Notes: a model not told the origin generated them from the letters alone. A stretch of 64,000 nt of DNA from Aquidulcibacter paucihalophilus (GCF_002105465.1 NZ_NCSQ01000171.1:510-64509), one strand, 5' to 3'; shown: positions 34,001 to 43,030, counted from the stretch's first letter. Made by a program: numbers and translations.

Positions 34001-34274
34001 TGTTTGAGCTACCCGTGACCAAGGTGGTCGTCATTTTCTTGACGCCCTCAATCGAGGCCAAAGCCCCTTCGACCTTTGTCGCAATCTGATTTTCGAGTTC
34101 GCTCGGTGCCGCGCCTTGAAGACCCACGGAGACCGTAAAGGCCGGGAATTCAATGTCTGGGTTGGAGTTAATCGGCAGCTTAAAGAAGGCCCCAATGCCC
34201 ATAATGGTGAGCATGAAGAACAAGAGGATTGGGGCAATTGGGTTTTTGATGGCCCAAGAAGAAATATTGCGCAT
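31023..34274 (-). CDS. RND multidrug efflux permease (HAE-1 type) with extra membrane insert
   Basis: A proton-driven inner-membrane transporter of 1083 residues, longer than the usual 1020-1050. The LVDDAIVEIENI motif at about 451-462 in the fourth membrane helix region carries the proton-relay aspartates. Between the second membrane helix and the KDGRAT/AAIAIPLSTIPTF segment there is an insertion of about 50 residues (about 354-405) with two hydrophobic stretches. Most related pumps have only a short loop with WRAT there. The gene follows the adaptor after 11 bp, in a tetR-adaptor-pump series, with the channel gene divergent. Substrates are unknown. It ends at a strong terminator. Confidence 0.93.
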   Translation of the reverse strand: MRNISSWAIKNPIAPILLFFMLTIMGIGAFFKLPINSNPDIEFPAFTVSVGLQGAAPSELENQIATKVEGALASIEGVKKMTTTLVTGSSNTFVELQIGTDISKAVDDARAAVSQIRSDLPDGITEPQVARIDFNDQEPLAIYSVRGPDMPAEDISWLIDREFNRQLLAVKGVGRVERWGGANREITVDLDPARLTAFGATAAQVSRALRSQNIDLPAGKSESGAGEQTIRALGSAKTVDELRKTPIVLSGGRVVRLSDIADVRDGSSELRGIGRFNDQPVVMFQILRSKTASSLKAYDAVKLKIEELRKAYPNLIIEPVFTPTDYVQESFDMSMETLFEGALLATLVVAVFLGGWRPVIAAAAIIGFGLVGLAWVLKTTTGVVVSKTALLAIGTVILGIVTFVIKDGRATFLAAIAIPLSTIPTFWIMSLLGFTLNDVTLLALALVAGILVDDAIVEIENIIRHIRMGKSPYSAALEAADEIGLAVVATTATIVAVFAPVSFMTGIVGQFFKSFGLTVAVAVLFSLLVARLITPLLAAFILTRSPPEHEGEAGKRYIDFLEMALRNRWKTVGVGLAVMAVSIAMLSLAPKTFTPTIDQGFVQMRIDLPPGLSPDEADARAREVAGLVMDRPETKSVVQSVNGDLTGATYFISLVDRKERDISQQAYESELRKTVGMVPGIRARFGGGWGSGGLSINLTSDDPDALAAATQRVMNEMRKKPWAVDLRSSADLTRPELHIVPKREEAARLGVSIAEIATASRLATTGDIELNLAKFNAGERQIPILVRLARENRADIEAIGALRVNTASGETVPLSAVADIQFGGGEARITREDRQRVVTISSGLAPGKQLGPALQELQKEDFYKNPGPGVKVKPDGDAEELGDMFGQFAGAIGLGILLIYCVLVLLFKDFLHPITILSVILLAPAGAFIALGLVKEPLSLPVMIGLLMLIGIVIKNSILLVDFVIEAQHRGVPRHAALIDAARKRSRPIVMTTIAMIAGMVPAALTTAGAGAFRHGMAIAVIGGLTLSTVLSLIFVPAVYTLIDDLDQKVKRFFSKVPTVTSEEKAIALKEEVERRASQAAAE

Positions 34275-34285
34275 GACGACTTACC

Positions 34286-35653
34286 TCACTTCTTGGGGAG
34301 AGTTGCGGGTTGAGCCGGCGCCTTGGCGGCGGCCTTAATCGGGTTGATCTTCTCGCCTTCTGCCAAGAAGGCAGAGCCTGCGGTAACGACCAGGGAGCCA
34401 GCCGGCGGACCAGTAATCAATTCAACCGAAGCCCCTTCGCGCGAACCCAGTGTAACCTTGACCTTGGTGACCGTGTTGTCGTTTCGCAGGACAAAGACGG
34501 AAGCCCCGTCACGTCCATACACCAATGCTGTGGCAGGAACGGCTGTCACCGATCGTGGCTGGGAGGAGGCATTGCCCGTCAAAAATACGCCGGACTTCAC
34601 CGCTGGGTTTGGCGCCAAAGTGAAGCGGGCCAGACCGGTGCGGCGTTGCGGATCAATTTGAGCTGGCAGGCGGCGCAAAGACCCTGTGACCACAGAGCCG
34701 TCAGGCGCGTTAAACTCTGCTGCCATACCGAGGCTGAGACGGCTGATTTCAGACTCAGGAACTTCAGCTGCGACTTCCAAAGCGTCATTGGCGACAATGA
34801 CAAACATAGGCTGGCCAGTTGAACCGGCGATTTCGCCAACATTGACGGAACGGGAGATAACCTGACCGGCGACCGGGGCCGTGATCAAGCCATTATTCTG
34901 GCGCGAATTTGATTGGGCTTGCTGGGCAATGGCCACTTCCAAATCCGCACGCGCCGCACCGACGCGGGCTGCTGCTTGGGCAACGGCTTGGCGACGGCTA
35001 TCAAGCAGCGCATTGATATCACCCTTTTGGGTGCGCAACCGAGCTTCCGCGGCGCGGGCTGCGGCCCGGCGCGCCTCCAATTGCTCAACCGAAAGCGCCC
35101 CTTCGCCCTTAATCGAAAGCGCACGTTGATATTCGGCCTCTGCTTGTTCGAAGGCAATTTGAGCTGCAGCGGTGTCAAGGGCGGTTTCGCGCGGTCCCGT
35201 TTCTGCGCGCGTCAAGTTTTGGCGCGCGGCAGTCAATCCAACTTCGGCTTCGGCCAAGGATGTGCGGGCGCGGCGCACTTGCGCGGCTAACAATTCGCTA
35301 TCAGCATTGATTTGGCGGGCGTCGAGGCGGGCCAGGGCTTGGCCAGCAACAACACGGTCACCCGCATCGGCCATAATCTGAATAACACGCGCGCCAGACG
35401 ATGTTGGAAAGACGCGGGCTTCTTGCACGGCTTGAACTTGGCCTGCGACCACCAGGCGGCCAATGAAGCTTTTAACTTCGACAGGGGCGACGGACACGGC
35501 CTGCGGCATACGACCGCCTTCCTTTTTCTTGGCCTCAGACGTCTTCTTCGCATCCTCGCCTTTTTTTGCGTCACCTGTGTTGCCACACCCAACCAAGCCC
35601 AAGGATGAGACAAGGATAAGCGCGAAGGATACAGCTTGGATTTTACGCGTCAT
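34286..35653 (-). CDS. RND efflux periplasmic adaptor lipoprotein (HlyD/AcrA family)
   Basis: This membrane-fusion protein links the RND pump to the outer-membrane channel. The ATG at 35653 has a GGAG site and gives 455 residues; the upstream in-frame start would add four. A lipoprotein signal peptide ends in LGLVGCGN. A lysine-rich segment follows, then a biotinyl-lipoyl-like half, a long coiled-coil hairpin (about residues 115-215, rich in A, R, Q and E), the second lipoyl half and the beta-barrel region. Its start overlaps the 3' end of tetR by 11 bp. Confidence 0.94.
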   Translation of the reverse strand: MTRKIQAVSFALILVSSLGLVGCGNTGDAKKGEDAKKTSEAKKKEGGRMPQAVSVAPVEVKSFIGRLVVAGQVQAVQEARVFPTSSGARVIQIMADAGDRVVAGQALARLDARQINADSELLAAQVRRARTSLAEAEVGLTAARQNLTRAETGPRETALDTAAAQIAFEQAEAEYQRALSIKGEGALSVEQLEARRAAARAAEARLRTQKGDINALLDSRRQAVAQAAARVGAARADLEVAIAQQAQSNSRQNNGLITAPVAGQVISRSVNVGEIAGSTGQPMFVIVANDALEVAAEVPESEISRLSLGMAAEFNAPDGSVVTGSLRRLPAQIDPQRRTGLARFTLAPNPAVKSGVFLTGNASSQPRSVTAVPATALVYGRDGASVFVLRNDNTVTKVKVTLGSREGASVELITGPPAGSLVVTAGSAFLAEGEKINPIKAAAKAPAQPATLPKK

Positions 35654-36314
35654 TAGAAGCTCCAATCGGCTTTTTTACCGAGTTTTTGGTAGGGGAGGGA
35701 ATTTGGATTGGGGTAGAAGCCGGATTGAGGTAGCGCAGAACCAAGTTCTTCAGCGCTTGGGCGGCTTCTTCCGCAGTGAAGTCGTTCATAAAGGTCATAC
35801 GCAGGCCTAAGCCATCTGCCGCCGCCATCAGAACCGCCGACGCTTCGGCCGGATCCAATGTGGGTTCGACGTGTCCCAATTCTTGTCCCGCGCGCAGCAA
35901 AGCTGTGATTTCGGTACGAATTTTGGTCTCAGCTTCGCGCGCCACCGCGGCAAATTTGGGATTACGCACCGCTTCGGCCATCAGTTCTGCGGCAAAGGCC
36001 GCCCGATTAGGCTCGGCATAAGCCTCGGCAAATTTTTCGCATAGCTCTGACAGTGCCAGCAAAAAATTGTCTGACGCCCGCACTTCGGCAAAAGCCAAAG
36101 TTGCCGTGCGGCGCTCATCATCTGCCATGGCGGCGATAATCGCCTCTTTGGAAGGGAAATAACGATAAAGGCCACCGGGGCTAATATTCGCCTCGGTACA
36201 AATCTGATCCATCGAGGTCGCATGAAATCCGCGCCGCTCAAAGCAAGCTTGAGCTGCATCCAAGATCTCTCGACGTCTGATCTCAGCTTTCAACGGGTTG
36301 ACGGTGCGCGACAT
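35643..36314 (-). CDS. TetR-family repressor of the RND operon
   Basis: A 223-residue regulator with an N-terminal helix-turn-helix (ILDAAQACFERRGFHATSMD, then ISPGGLYRYFPSKEAII) and a larger ligand-binding domain. It is the first gene of the tetR-adaptor-pump operon and its ATG is 17 bp from a perfect palindrome at 36331-36346 in the divergent promoter region. Autoregulation with control of both the pump operon and the divergent channel gene is the likely arrangement. The inducer cannot be inferred. Confidence 0.92.
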   Translation of the reverse strand: MSRTVNPLKAEIRRREILDAAQACFERRGFHATSMDQICTEANISPGGLYRYFPSKEAIIAAMADDERRTATLAFAEVRASDNFLLALSELCEKFAEAYAEPNRAAFAAELMAEAVRNPKFAAVAREAETKIRTEITALLRAGQELGHVEPTLDPAEASAVLMAAADGLGLRMTFMNDFTAEEAAQALKNLVLRYLNPASTPIQIPSPTKNSVKKPIGASNDA

Positions 36315-36330
36315 AAGTCCTATTCCGATA

Positions 36331-36346
36331 GCGAACGTTCGTTCGC
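36331..36346. promoter_or_regulatory. Operator for the divergent tetR / channel promoters
   Basis: GCGAACG-TT-CGTTCGC is a perfect 16-bp inverted repeat in the 96-bp gap between tetR (minus) and the channel gene (plus). Size, symmetry and position are typical of TetR-family operators. Confidence 0.75.
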
Positions 36347-36410
36347 ATTATGCGGCCTTGCTCCCGAGGTCAAGCGGTGGAGCGAAAAAACATCATTTTG
36401 TGGAGACAAC

Positions 36411-37895
36411 ATGTCTACGTCGGCACTTGGGTTTCAGATGTCAGCCAACAAGAAGAATCTCCGCAGGCTTGGCCTCAGCGGAAGTCTGGCTGTCCTGATT
36501 TTGTTAGGCGGTTGCGCCACGGGCGGGTCGGTTGGCTTTCCGGGCATAGGTGCGCCTAAGGTCAAAAATCCTGTCAGCACGCTGCCAGACGCTTTCCGCG
36601 ATATGCCCCCCGCTCCTGCGGGAGAGAGTGCCGCTTGGTGGTCACAGTTTGCTGACCCTGTTTTGGACAAGCTTGTGCGTGAAGCATTGAACGAAGGCAT
36701 TTCGGTGCAGTTAGCCAACCAACGCCTGATTGAGGCGCGCAATAATGGGCGCGCCACCATTGCGGGTTTCGCGCCACGCCTGACCGCAGTTGGGACGGCT
36801 GACACCGATTATGCCATGGGCGATACCAAGCTGACCTCTGCGACTGGCACCGCCGTAGAACAGCAAACGACCGGGCAAGCGGTTTTGCGTGCCACATGGG
36901 AAGTTCCCTTGTTTGGCCGCTTTGGCTCTGCCCTTTCTGGGGCAAAGGCCAATGAAGCAGGCGCTCAAGCCTCGCTCGAAGCTGCGAAGATCGCCATAAT
37001 TGCGGATTTGGCGGCGGCCTATATTGATCTGCGCAATGCCCAGCAGAGCTTAGCCTATCTTCAAGAAGATTTGGCGCGCGCCGATTCACTGGCAGCGATC
37101 GCTCATGCCCGCGAGGCAGCTGGCCTGATTTCCTTGGCAGACAAAGGTCTCTCGCAAGGCCAAGCTGCCCAAATTCGCCAACGTGTGCCCGATGCGGAAC
37201 TGCGGGTTCGCGCTGCTTTGGACAGAATTGCGATCCTGCGCGGCGTGGTTCCTGGGTCGCTTGATGAGACTTTGGCCCCGGTCAAAGACTTTACTTTCCG
37301 TGCCGAAGCACCACTGGTTGATGCCGTACCTGCCAATTTCGTCCGTCGTCGCTTAGACGTTGCCCGCGCTGAGCAGGATGCCATTCTGCAGGCGGCGGCC
37401 GTAGGGATTGCCCGCGCCGATCTTTACCCCAGCTTATCGATCGTTGGCACGATTACCAGCTTGTCGTCCTTGGCCGGAAACCCGCTGGCGCAAACGGTTC
37501 AACGCGGCAGTTCAAGCCCCGCAATCTCCATCCCCCTATTTGATTTTGGCCAAAGACGCGCCAGCTTGAAAACGGCCGACGCCCGGTTCCAACAGGCGCT
37601 TTTGGCCTATCGGTCGACGACGCTCAATGCGATCGCGGAAGGACAGAATGCCTTATCGGCTTATGGGCAAGCCCTAGCGCGCGCGAAAGCCGGGATAGAG
37701 GGCGAACAGGCCGCCCAAGTGCGCTTTGACGCCACCTTGGCAGGCTTTAATGCCGGTCTTGTGTCGTTCAAGGACCGCTTGGAAGCTGAAAGTGCACTCG
37801 CCAGTGCCCGCCAAGCCCGCTTGGCCAATCAGGCGCAATTGAGCGATGCAGCGATTGGCCTCTATCGGACGTTTGCAGGTTCACCCGGCATCTAG
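36411..37895 (+). CDS. Outer-membrane efflux channel lipoprotein (NodT/OprM family)
   Basis: A TolC-like channel of 494 residues. A lipoprotein signal peptide ends at LILLGGCATGG. WWSQFADPVLDKLVREAL and two repeats of the outer-membrane efflux domain follow, including the ending AQLSDAAIGLYRTFAGSPG. The ATG at 36411 has a GGAGA site; the frame is open upstream to 36222 but that part lies in tetR and is not homologous. It completes the tripartite pump with the divergent adaptor and permease. Its stop overlaps the convergent argE. Confidence 0.93.
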   Translation: MSTSALGFQMSANKKNLRRLGLSGSLAVLILLGGCATGGSVGFPGIGAPKVKNPVSTLPDAFRDMPPAPAGESAAWWSQFADPVLDKLVREALNEGISVQLANQRLIEARNNGRATIAGFAPRLTAVGTADTDYAMGDTKLTSATGTAVEQQTTGQAVLRATWEVPLFGRFGSALSGAKANEAGAQASLEAAKIAIIADLAAAYIDLRNAQQSLAYLQEDLARADSLAAIAHAREAAGLISLADKGLSQGQAAQIRQRVPDAELRVRAALDRIAILRGVVPGSLDETLAPVKDFTFRAEAPLVDAVPANFVRRRLDVARAEQDAILQAAAVGIARADLYPSLSIVGTITSLSSLAGNPLAQTVQRGSSSPAISIPLFDFGQRRASLKTADARFQQALLAYRSTTLNAIAEGQNALSAYGQALARAKAGIEGEQAAQVRFDATLAGFNAGLVSFKDRLEAESALASARQARLANQAQLSDAAIGLYRTFAGSPGI

Positions 37896-39073
37896 TCTCG
37901 CGATTCGGCCGATAAGCGCTTTACCAAACGCTCCATGAAGTCGCATCCGGCGGCCAGCTGGGAGATTTCGATAAACTCATCGGGCTGATGGGCTTGGAGG
38001 ATAGAGCCGGGGCCACAGATTACGGTCGATAGTCCACCGCCTTGGAAAATGCCGCCTTCGGTTGCGTAGGCAACAGCCCGGGTGGTGTTGTCTCCTGTCA
38101 AAGCCCGCGCCAAAGCTTCCGCCGCTCCATGGGTCTCTGGGGCCATCGCCGGTGACAGCGAGCGGCGCATCATGCGGGCACCACCCTCTGGGGCCCGCGC
38201 CTTTATTGAGGCATCAAGTTCGGCCACCCAAGCCGCAACTTTGGCTTCATGTACATTGGGATCGTCATCAAGCTCAAAGCGCATATCCCACGTAATGTTA
38301 CACGATTGGGCAAGAATGTTGGAGGCTGTGCCACCATCAATCAAGCCGATGGTAAGCGTGGTACCCGATGGCTCAAACGGGCTGCTTTCAGGGGCTTTGG
38401 CCCTCAATTCCTCTGCTAGGGCGCGAAGATTGGCCAATAAGGGAACTGCCTCCATAATGGCAGAGACCCCTTGCTGCACTTGGCTGGAATGGGCCGCCCG
38501 TCCCGTAATTTCAATTTGAAACGTCGACAAACCCTTTTGCCCGGAAACGACACCCATATCGCTCGGCTCGCCAATGATAACCGCCGCAGGCTTGGCATAA
38601 TGCTGATTGAGAACCTCTACCAAGGAGGGCGCGCCCAGACACCCGATTTCCTCATCATAGGAAAGCGCGATGTGGATCGGGGCTATCAGATTAGCCCGCG
38701 CCATCGCAGGGGCCAAAGCCAAAGCGCAGGCTGCAAAGCCCTTCATGTCACACGTGCCACGACCGTAAAGCCGGCCGTCAAGTTCGGTTAAAGTCCACGG
38801 ATCGGTCGTCCAATCTTGCCCGTCGACGGGAACAACATCGGTGTGGCCCGACAAAACCACCCCACCGGGGGCTGTAAGCGGCCCGAAGCTTATGATCAGA
38901 TTGGTTTTGGTGCCGTCCGCATTTGGAACACGCCGCAATTGCGGTTTCAAAGGCGCGACATAGGCCTCAACCCATTCAATTAGCTCTAGATTTGAGTTGC
39001 GCGACGTGGTGTCAAATCCGACCAGCGCCGTCAAAATCTCGATAGTATCTGTTAGGTTCTTGGATCGGGTCAT
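37892..39073 (-). CDS. argE: Acetylornithine deacetylase (M20 family)
   Basis: A zinc hydrolase that removes acetate from N-acetylornithine in arginine synthesis. The protein of about 393 residues has the metal-binding motifs SGHTDVVPVDG, YGRGTCDMKG and YDEEIGCLGA. ATG at 39073 is preferred over the in-frame GTG at 39082. Other M20 peptidases have similar motifs, but length and overall sequence fit ArgE. It diverges from metK. Confidence 0.9.
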   Translation of the reverse strand: MTRSKNLTDTIEILTALVGFDTTSRNSNLELIEWVEAYVAPLKPQLRRVPNADGTKTNLIISFGPLTAPGGVVLSGHTDVVPVDGQDWTTDPWTLTELDGRLYGRGTCDMKGFAACALALAPAMARANLIAPIHIALSYDEEIGCLGAPSLVEVLNQHYAKPAAVIIGEPSDMGVVSGQKGLSTFQIEITGRAAHSSQVQQGVSAIMEAVPLLANLRALAEELRAKAPESSPFEPSGTTLTIGLIDGGTASNILAQSCNITWDMRFELDDDPNVHEAKVAAWVAELDASIKARAPEGGARMMRRSLSPAMAPETHGAAEALARALTGDNTTRAVAYATEGGIFQGGGLSTVICGPGSILQAHQPDEFIEISQLAAGCDFMERLVKRLSAESRD

Positions 39074-39137
39074 GTGAGTCACTCTGCCACGGCCGCAGCG
39101 TTTAGGCCAATTCTTTCGGTGGTTAAGTTGATTTCAA

Positions 39138-39159
39138 GATATAAACATGTATTTATATC
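39138..39159. promoter_or_regulatory. Palindromic operator upstream of metK
   Basis: GATATAAA-CATGTA-TTTATATC has perfect 8-bp arms. Symmetry continues outside: TTTCA on the left (39132-39136) mirrors TGAAA on the right, each after one unpaired base. This is a large operator 26 bp before the metK start. I recall AT-rich TATAAA/TTTATA palindromes of this kind being proposed as sites for the ArsR-type regulator SahR in alphaproteobacterial SAM-cycle genes; that link is from memory and unverified. Confidence 0.6.
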
Positions 39160-39185
39160 CTGAAATTTCAATCCGGAGTAGACCA

Positions 39186-40382
39186 TTGGCCCGAGCGTCA
39201 TATCTTTTCACATCTGAAAGCGTTTCTGAAGGACATCCAGACAAGGTCTGCGACCGGATTTCGGATGAAGTCGTTGACCTGTATTTCCGTCATACACTTG
39301 CGGAAGGATTGGATCCTTGGGCCTTGCGCTGCGCCGCTGAGACCTTGGCGACTACCAATCGGGTTGTTATCGCGGGTGAATTCCGCGGCACCGACACCGT
39401 TACCGAAGACCTGATCGCCCATACGGCCCGCATGGCCATCAAGGATATTGGCTACGCCCAGGATGGCTTCCATTGGCAATATGCCGATATTGAAGTGCTG
39501 TTGCATGGCCAGTCTGAACATATTGCGATGGGCGTTGATGCCAGCGGCAATAAGGAAGAAGGCGCGGGCGATCAGGGTATCATGTTTGGCTATGCCACCA
39601 ATGAAACCCCAGAACTGATGCCGGCCCCAATTCAATTCAGCCACAAGATCCTGAAAGATCTGGCCGATGCGCGCAAAAGTGGGGTGCTGGCTATGTTGGG
39701 CCCCGACGCGAAAAGCCAAGTCACGGCGCGATATGAAAATGGCAAGCCTGTTGCAGCAACTTCGATTGTATTGTCGACCCAGCATTTGGATGAAACCCTG
39801 ACCAGCGACGACATTCGCGCAATTGTAGAGCCCTATATTCGCAACGCTTTGGGCGACATTCTGCCAATCGACCGCGATTGCGTATGGCACATCAATCCAA
39901 CGGGCAAGTTCGTCGTTGGTGGGCCTGATGGCGATTGCGGCTTGACCGGTCGCAAGATCATTGTCGACACCTATGGCGGCGCAGCCCCCCATGGCGGGGG
40001 TGCCTTCTCTGGCAAAGATCCCACGAAAGTGGACCGTTCGGCTGCCTATGCTGCCCGCTATTTGGCAAAGAATGTGGTTGCAGCCGGTCTGGCAGATCGC
40101 TGCACGCTGCAGCTTTCCTACGCCATCGGCGTGGCCGAGCCCCTGTCCATTTATGCCAATTGCGATGGGACCGAACGTTGCGATCTCGACAAATTGGAAG
40201 CACGCTTGCCACAATTGATGAAACTGACACCACGCGGCATTCGCGGTCACTTGGACCTGAATAAACCCATCTATGCCCGCACCGCGGCCTATGGCCACTT
40301 CGGCCGGGCACTGGACGCCGATGGTGGCTTCTCGTGGGAAAAGACCGATTTGGTTGACAGCTTGAAAGACTTGCTGAGCTAA
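39186..40382 (+). CDS. metK: S-adenosylmethionine synthetase
   Basis: MetK makes S-adenosylmethionine from methionine and ATP. The 398-residue protein has [18 protein letters not shown], the [12 protein letters not shown] motif and the [22 protein letters not shown] loop. Translation most likely starts at the TTG at 39186, seven bases after a GGAG site, giving [12 protein letters not shown]; the upstream ATG at 39147 falls inside the palindromic operator and lacks a ribosome site. A strong terminator follows the stop. SAM from this enzyme feeds BchM among many users. Confidence 0.96.
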   Translation: MARASYLFTSESVSEGHPDKVCDRISDEVVDLYFRHTLAEGLDPWALRCAAETLATTNRVVIAGEFRGTDTVTEDLIAHTARMAIKDIGYAQDGFHWQYADIEVLLHGQSEHIAMGVDASGNKEEGAGDQGIMFGYATNETPELMPAPIQFSHKILKDLADARKSGVLAMLGPDAKSQVTARYENGKPVAATSIVLSTQHLDETLTSDDIRAIVEPYIRNALGDILPIDRDCVWHINPTGKFVVGGPDGDCGLTGRKIIVDTYGGAAPHGGGAFSGKDPTKVDRSAAYAARYLAKNVVAAGLADRCTLQLSYAIGVAEPLSIYANCDGTERCDLDKLEARLPQLMKLTPRGIRGHLDLNKPIYARTAAYGHFGRALDADGGFSWEKTDLVDSLKDLLS

Positions 40383-40398
40383 GCATAGCTTCAAAACG

Positions 40399-40437
40399 AA
40401 AAAAGGGCTGTCAGGTTTGGCCTGACAGCCCTTTTTT
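40399..40437. terminator. Bidirectional terminator between metK and phaB
   Basis: A perfect 17-bp stem (A-run, GGGCTGTCAGG / CCTGACAGCCC, T-run) with the loop TTTGG at 40416-40420. It serves both convergent genes, metK and the acetoacetyl-CoA reductase. Confidence 0.93.
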
Positions 40438-40454
40438 GTAGCTATTGGACAGGT

Positions 40455-41177
40455 TTAGCCAGCGATATATTGTGCGCCATTAATGGTGAGGGTTGAACCA
40501 TTGATAAAGCCCGGATCTTCCACCAAGAACACAACAGCGCGCGCAATTTCTTCGCTTTCGCCAAGGCGGCCGCACGGAATCCCCGCCTTTACTTTTGCCA
40601 AAGCTTCAGGGTTCATGGCCGAGACCATTTCTGTCGCAATATAGCCCGGCGCAACGCAATTGACGGTAATACCCTTTGCGGCACCTTCTTGGGCCAGAGC
40701 CTTTGTAAAGCCAATCACACCGGCCTTGGCCGCTGAATAATTCACCTGGCCGACTTGGCCTTTTTGACCATTGATGGACGAAATATTGATAATGCGGCCG
40801 TAACCCCGCTCCCGCATGCCATTGATGACCGGGCGCGTGCAATTGAACAGGCTGTCTAGGTCCACATTAATGACCCCGCGCCACTGCTCTGGCGACATTT
40901 TATGGAAGAAGCCGTCTTTCGTGATACCCGCATTATTCACAAGAACATCGATTGGACCAAGATCGGCCTCGATCTTGGCCATGGCCGCCACGCAAGCATC
41001 ATAGTCGCCAACATCAAATTTATAGGTCGCAATGCCTGTTTCGGCAGAAAACGCGGCAGCAGCCTCGTCATTCCCACCATAATTGGCAGCTACGTTATAT
41101 CCGGCATCGCGCAGGGCAATAGAAATCGCCGCGCCGATACCACGCGACCCACCTGTAACAACTGCAACTTTAGTCAT
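40455..41177 (-). CDS. phaB: Acetoacetyl-CoA reductase (PHB synthesis)
   Basis: An NADPH-dependent short-chain dehydrogenase that makes (R)-3-hydroxybutyryl-CoA for polyhydroxybutyrate. The 240-residue protein has the cofactor motif GGSRGIG near the N-terminus, NNAG, and catalytic YSAAK. The ATG at 41177 follows GAGGGAAAC; upstream in-frame starts are unnecessary. The FHKMSPEQW segment is typical of PhaB rather than FabG, though the two families are close. phaA and phaC are not nearby. Confidence 0.88.
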   Translation of the reverse strand: MTKVAVVTGGSRGIGAAISIALRDAGYNVAANYGGNDEAAAAFSAETGIATYKFDVGDYDACVAAMAKIEADLGPIDVLVNNAGITKDGFFHKMSPEQWRGVINVDLDSLFNCTRPVINGMRERGYGRIINISSINGQKGQVGQVNYSAAKAGVIGFTKALAQEGAAKGITVNCVAPGYIATEMVSAMNPEALAKVKAGIPCGRLGESEEIARAVVFLVEDPGFINGSTLTINGAQYIAG

Positions 41178-41317
41178 GTTTCCCTCACCCACCGTCATGT
41201 GTTTCTTTTGGAGGCACCCTAACGAAACTCAAGCGGCTTGGAAGTTGTTTTTATGTCGCACTGCAGTCTAATGTGATGGGTTACCACCATTCGGATGTTT
41301 CTAAGAAAGTAAACGCC

Positions 41318-43018
41318 ATGTCGAAGATTTCGCGTCGTCAAACTTTGTGGGGCTTAGGTCTAGGCGCGACGGGTGCGCTTATCTTGCCAGAGGCCGGCAC
41401 TGCCAAAGGCCGTCGCGCCCTTAAGGCTGGGGCCGTGGCGACAGCTGATACGCCGTCGGCAGAGATTGGCGCACAAATTTTGGCAGCCGGCGGCAATGCT
41501 GTGGATGCAGCCGTCGCCATCGGTTTCGCCCTGGCGGTCAGTTATCCAGAGGCGGGCAATATTGGCGGGGGCGGCTTCATGACTTTGGTCATGCAGGGCA
41601 AGCCCTATTTCTTAGACTATCGCGAGACCGCGCCGGGCAAGGCCTCGCCCACCATGTATCTGGACGCACAGGGCGAGGTGCGCCCCGGAAGCACCCTTGT
41701 TGGCAATCTGGCCGCAGGAACGCCTGGCACCGTGGCTGGTCTTTTTGCCGCCCATCGCCGATTTGGAAAACTATCTTGGGCGCGCGTCCTTGCCCCGGCA
41801 GTCCGCTTGGCGCGCGATGGTTTTGTGCCACCGGCACAAATGATCCGCATCTATCAGGAAGCGTTCGCTGAGTTAGGGCGCGATACCAATTTTGGCGCTT
41901 ATTTCGGCGCTATGGCGGAAGGCAAGACCTTTACCCAACCAGAACTTGCCGATACGCTGGAAGCAATTGCGCAGCGCGGCCCGGCTGCCTTCTATCAAGG
42001 CCGCGTGGCGACCCAGATCGTGGCACAAATGTATCGGGGCAAGGAGAAGGGCCTCATCAGCTTGGCTGATTTGGAGGCCTATCGCCCTGTTTGGCGCACC
42101 GCCCTTACCTCTAAGTGGCGCGGCTATGACGTCATCAGCGCGCCTCCGCCAAGTTCGGGCGGGATCGCTTTGCTGCAACTCTTGGGCATGAAGGAAGCGC
42201 GCGCGGATCTGTTTGCCAATGTGGCGCACAATTCTGCAGACTATATTCACCTCTTGGCGGAGCTCGAGAAGCGCGTTTTCGCCGATCGCGCTGCCTATCT
42301 TGGTGACCCCGATTTTGTTCAAGTGCCTGTCGCGCGCTTGCTAGCGGAGGACTATATCCAAGCACGCGCAAAAGGTGTCCAGCCACAATTTCCTTCCCCC
42401 ACCGAGCAAATCCGGCCCGGTCTGGAGAAGCCACAGACAACGCATTATTCCGTTGTCGATGCCGATGGAAACGCGGTCTCAAACACCTATACGCTGAATG
42501 GCTGGTATGGCTCGGGCGTGGTGGTCGAAGGAGCAGGCTTCCTCTTAAATAATGAGATGGATGACTTTTCTGCCAAACCCGGTGTGGCAAACCAATATGG
42601 GGTGGTTGGTGGGGATGCGAATGCCATCCAGCCCTTTAAACGCCCCTTGTCATCCATGACACCCACGATCCTGATGCAGAATGGGTTGCCGGTCATGGTG
42701 TTGGGCTCGCCCGGTGGGTCACGTATCATCACAACCGTTTTCCAAGTGCTCCTCAACGCACTCGACTATAAAATGCCTTTGAAGGCTGCGGTGGATGCCC
42801 CCCGCTATCACCACCAACTTTTGCCGGAAAACACCATCTTCACAGAACCTTATGCACCAGCCAGCCCAGAACTGCGCCAAGAACTGGAACGCCGTGGCTA
42901 TCGGATCGAAGCGCAGAATTTTAATGGCGATATTGCAGCGATTCAGGTGCAAGGCCGCCTGCCTATCGTTTCGCCTGATCCACGGGCACGCGGTGCAGGC
43001 AGGGTAACGCCAAGCTAA
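41318..43018 (+). CDS. ggt: Gamma-glutamyltransferase
   Basis: A secreted glutathione hydrolase and transpeptidase of 566 residues from the ATG at 41318. The N-terminus SRRQTLWGLGLGATGALIL resembles a twin-arginine signal with the pattern S-R-R-x-x-L. The autoprocessing nucleophile is the threonine in QTTHYSVVD, which separates large and small subunits, and GSPGGSRI is present downstream. It should act in the periplasm on glutathione and gamma-glutamyl peptides. An ATG at 41273 in frame is less likely. Confidence 0.93.
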   Translation: MSKISRRQTLWGLGLGATGALILPEAGTAKGRRALKAGAVATADTPSAEIGAQILAAGGNAVDAAVAIGFALAVSYPEAGNIGGGGFMTLVMQGKPYFLDYRETAPGKASPTMYLDAQGEVRPGSTLVGNLAAGTPGTVAGLFAAHRRFGKLSWARVLAPAVRLARDGFVPPAQMIRIYQEAFAELGRDTNFGAYFGAMAEGKTFTQPELADTLEAIAQRGPAAFYQGRVATQIVAQMYRGKEKGLISLADLEAYRPVWRTALTSKWRGYDVISAPPPSSGGIALLQLLGMKEARADLFANVAHNSADYIHLLAELEKRVFADRAAYLGDPDFVQVPVARLLAEDYIQARAKGVQPQFPSPTEQIRPGLEKPQTTHYSVVDADGNAVSNTYTLNGWYGSGVVVEGAGFLLNNEMDDFSAKPGVANQYGVVGGDANAIQPFKRPLSSMTPTILMQNGLPVMVLGSPGGSRIITTVFQVLLNALDYKMPLKAAVDAPRYHHQLLPENTIFTEPYAPASPELRQELERRGYRIEAQNFNGDIAAIQVQGRLPIVSPDPRARGAGRVTPS

Positions 43019-43030
43019 ATTGGCCTTGGC

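Noticed and set aside
39083..39185. SAM-sensing riboswitch upstream of metK
   Set aside because: The only strong structure is a symmetrical AT-rich palindrome typical of a protein operator. I could not fit the helices and pseudoknot of SAM-II or SAM/SAH aptamers.
39198..40394. 398-codon open frame antisense to metK
   Set aside because: It mirrors metK almost completely, shows no domain and no ribosome site; metK is beyond doubt.
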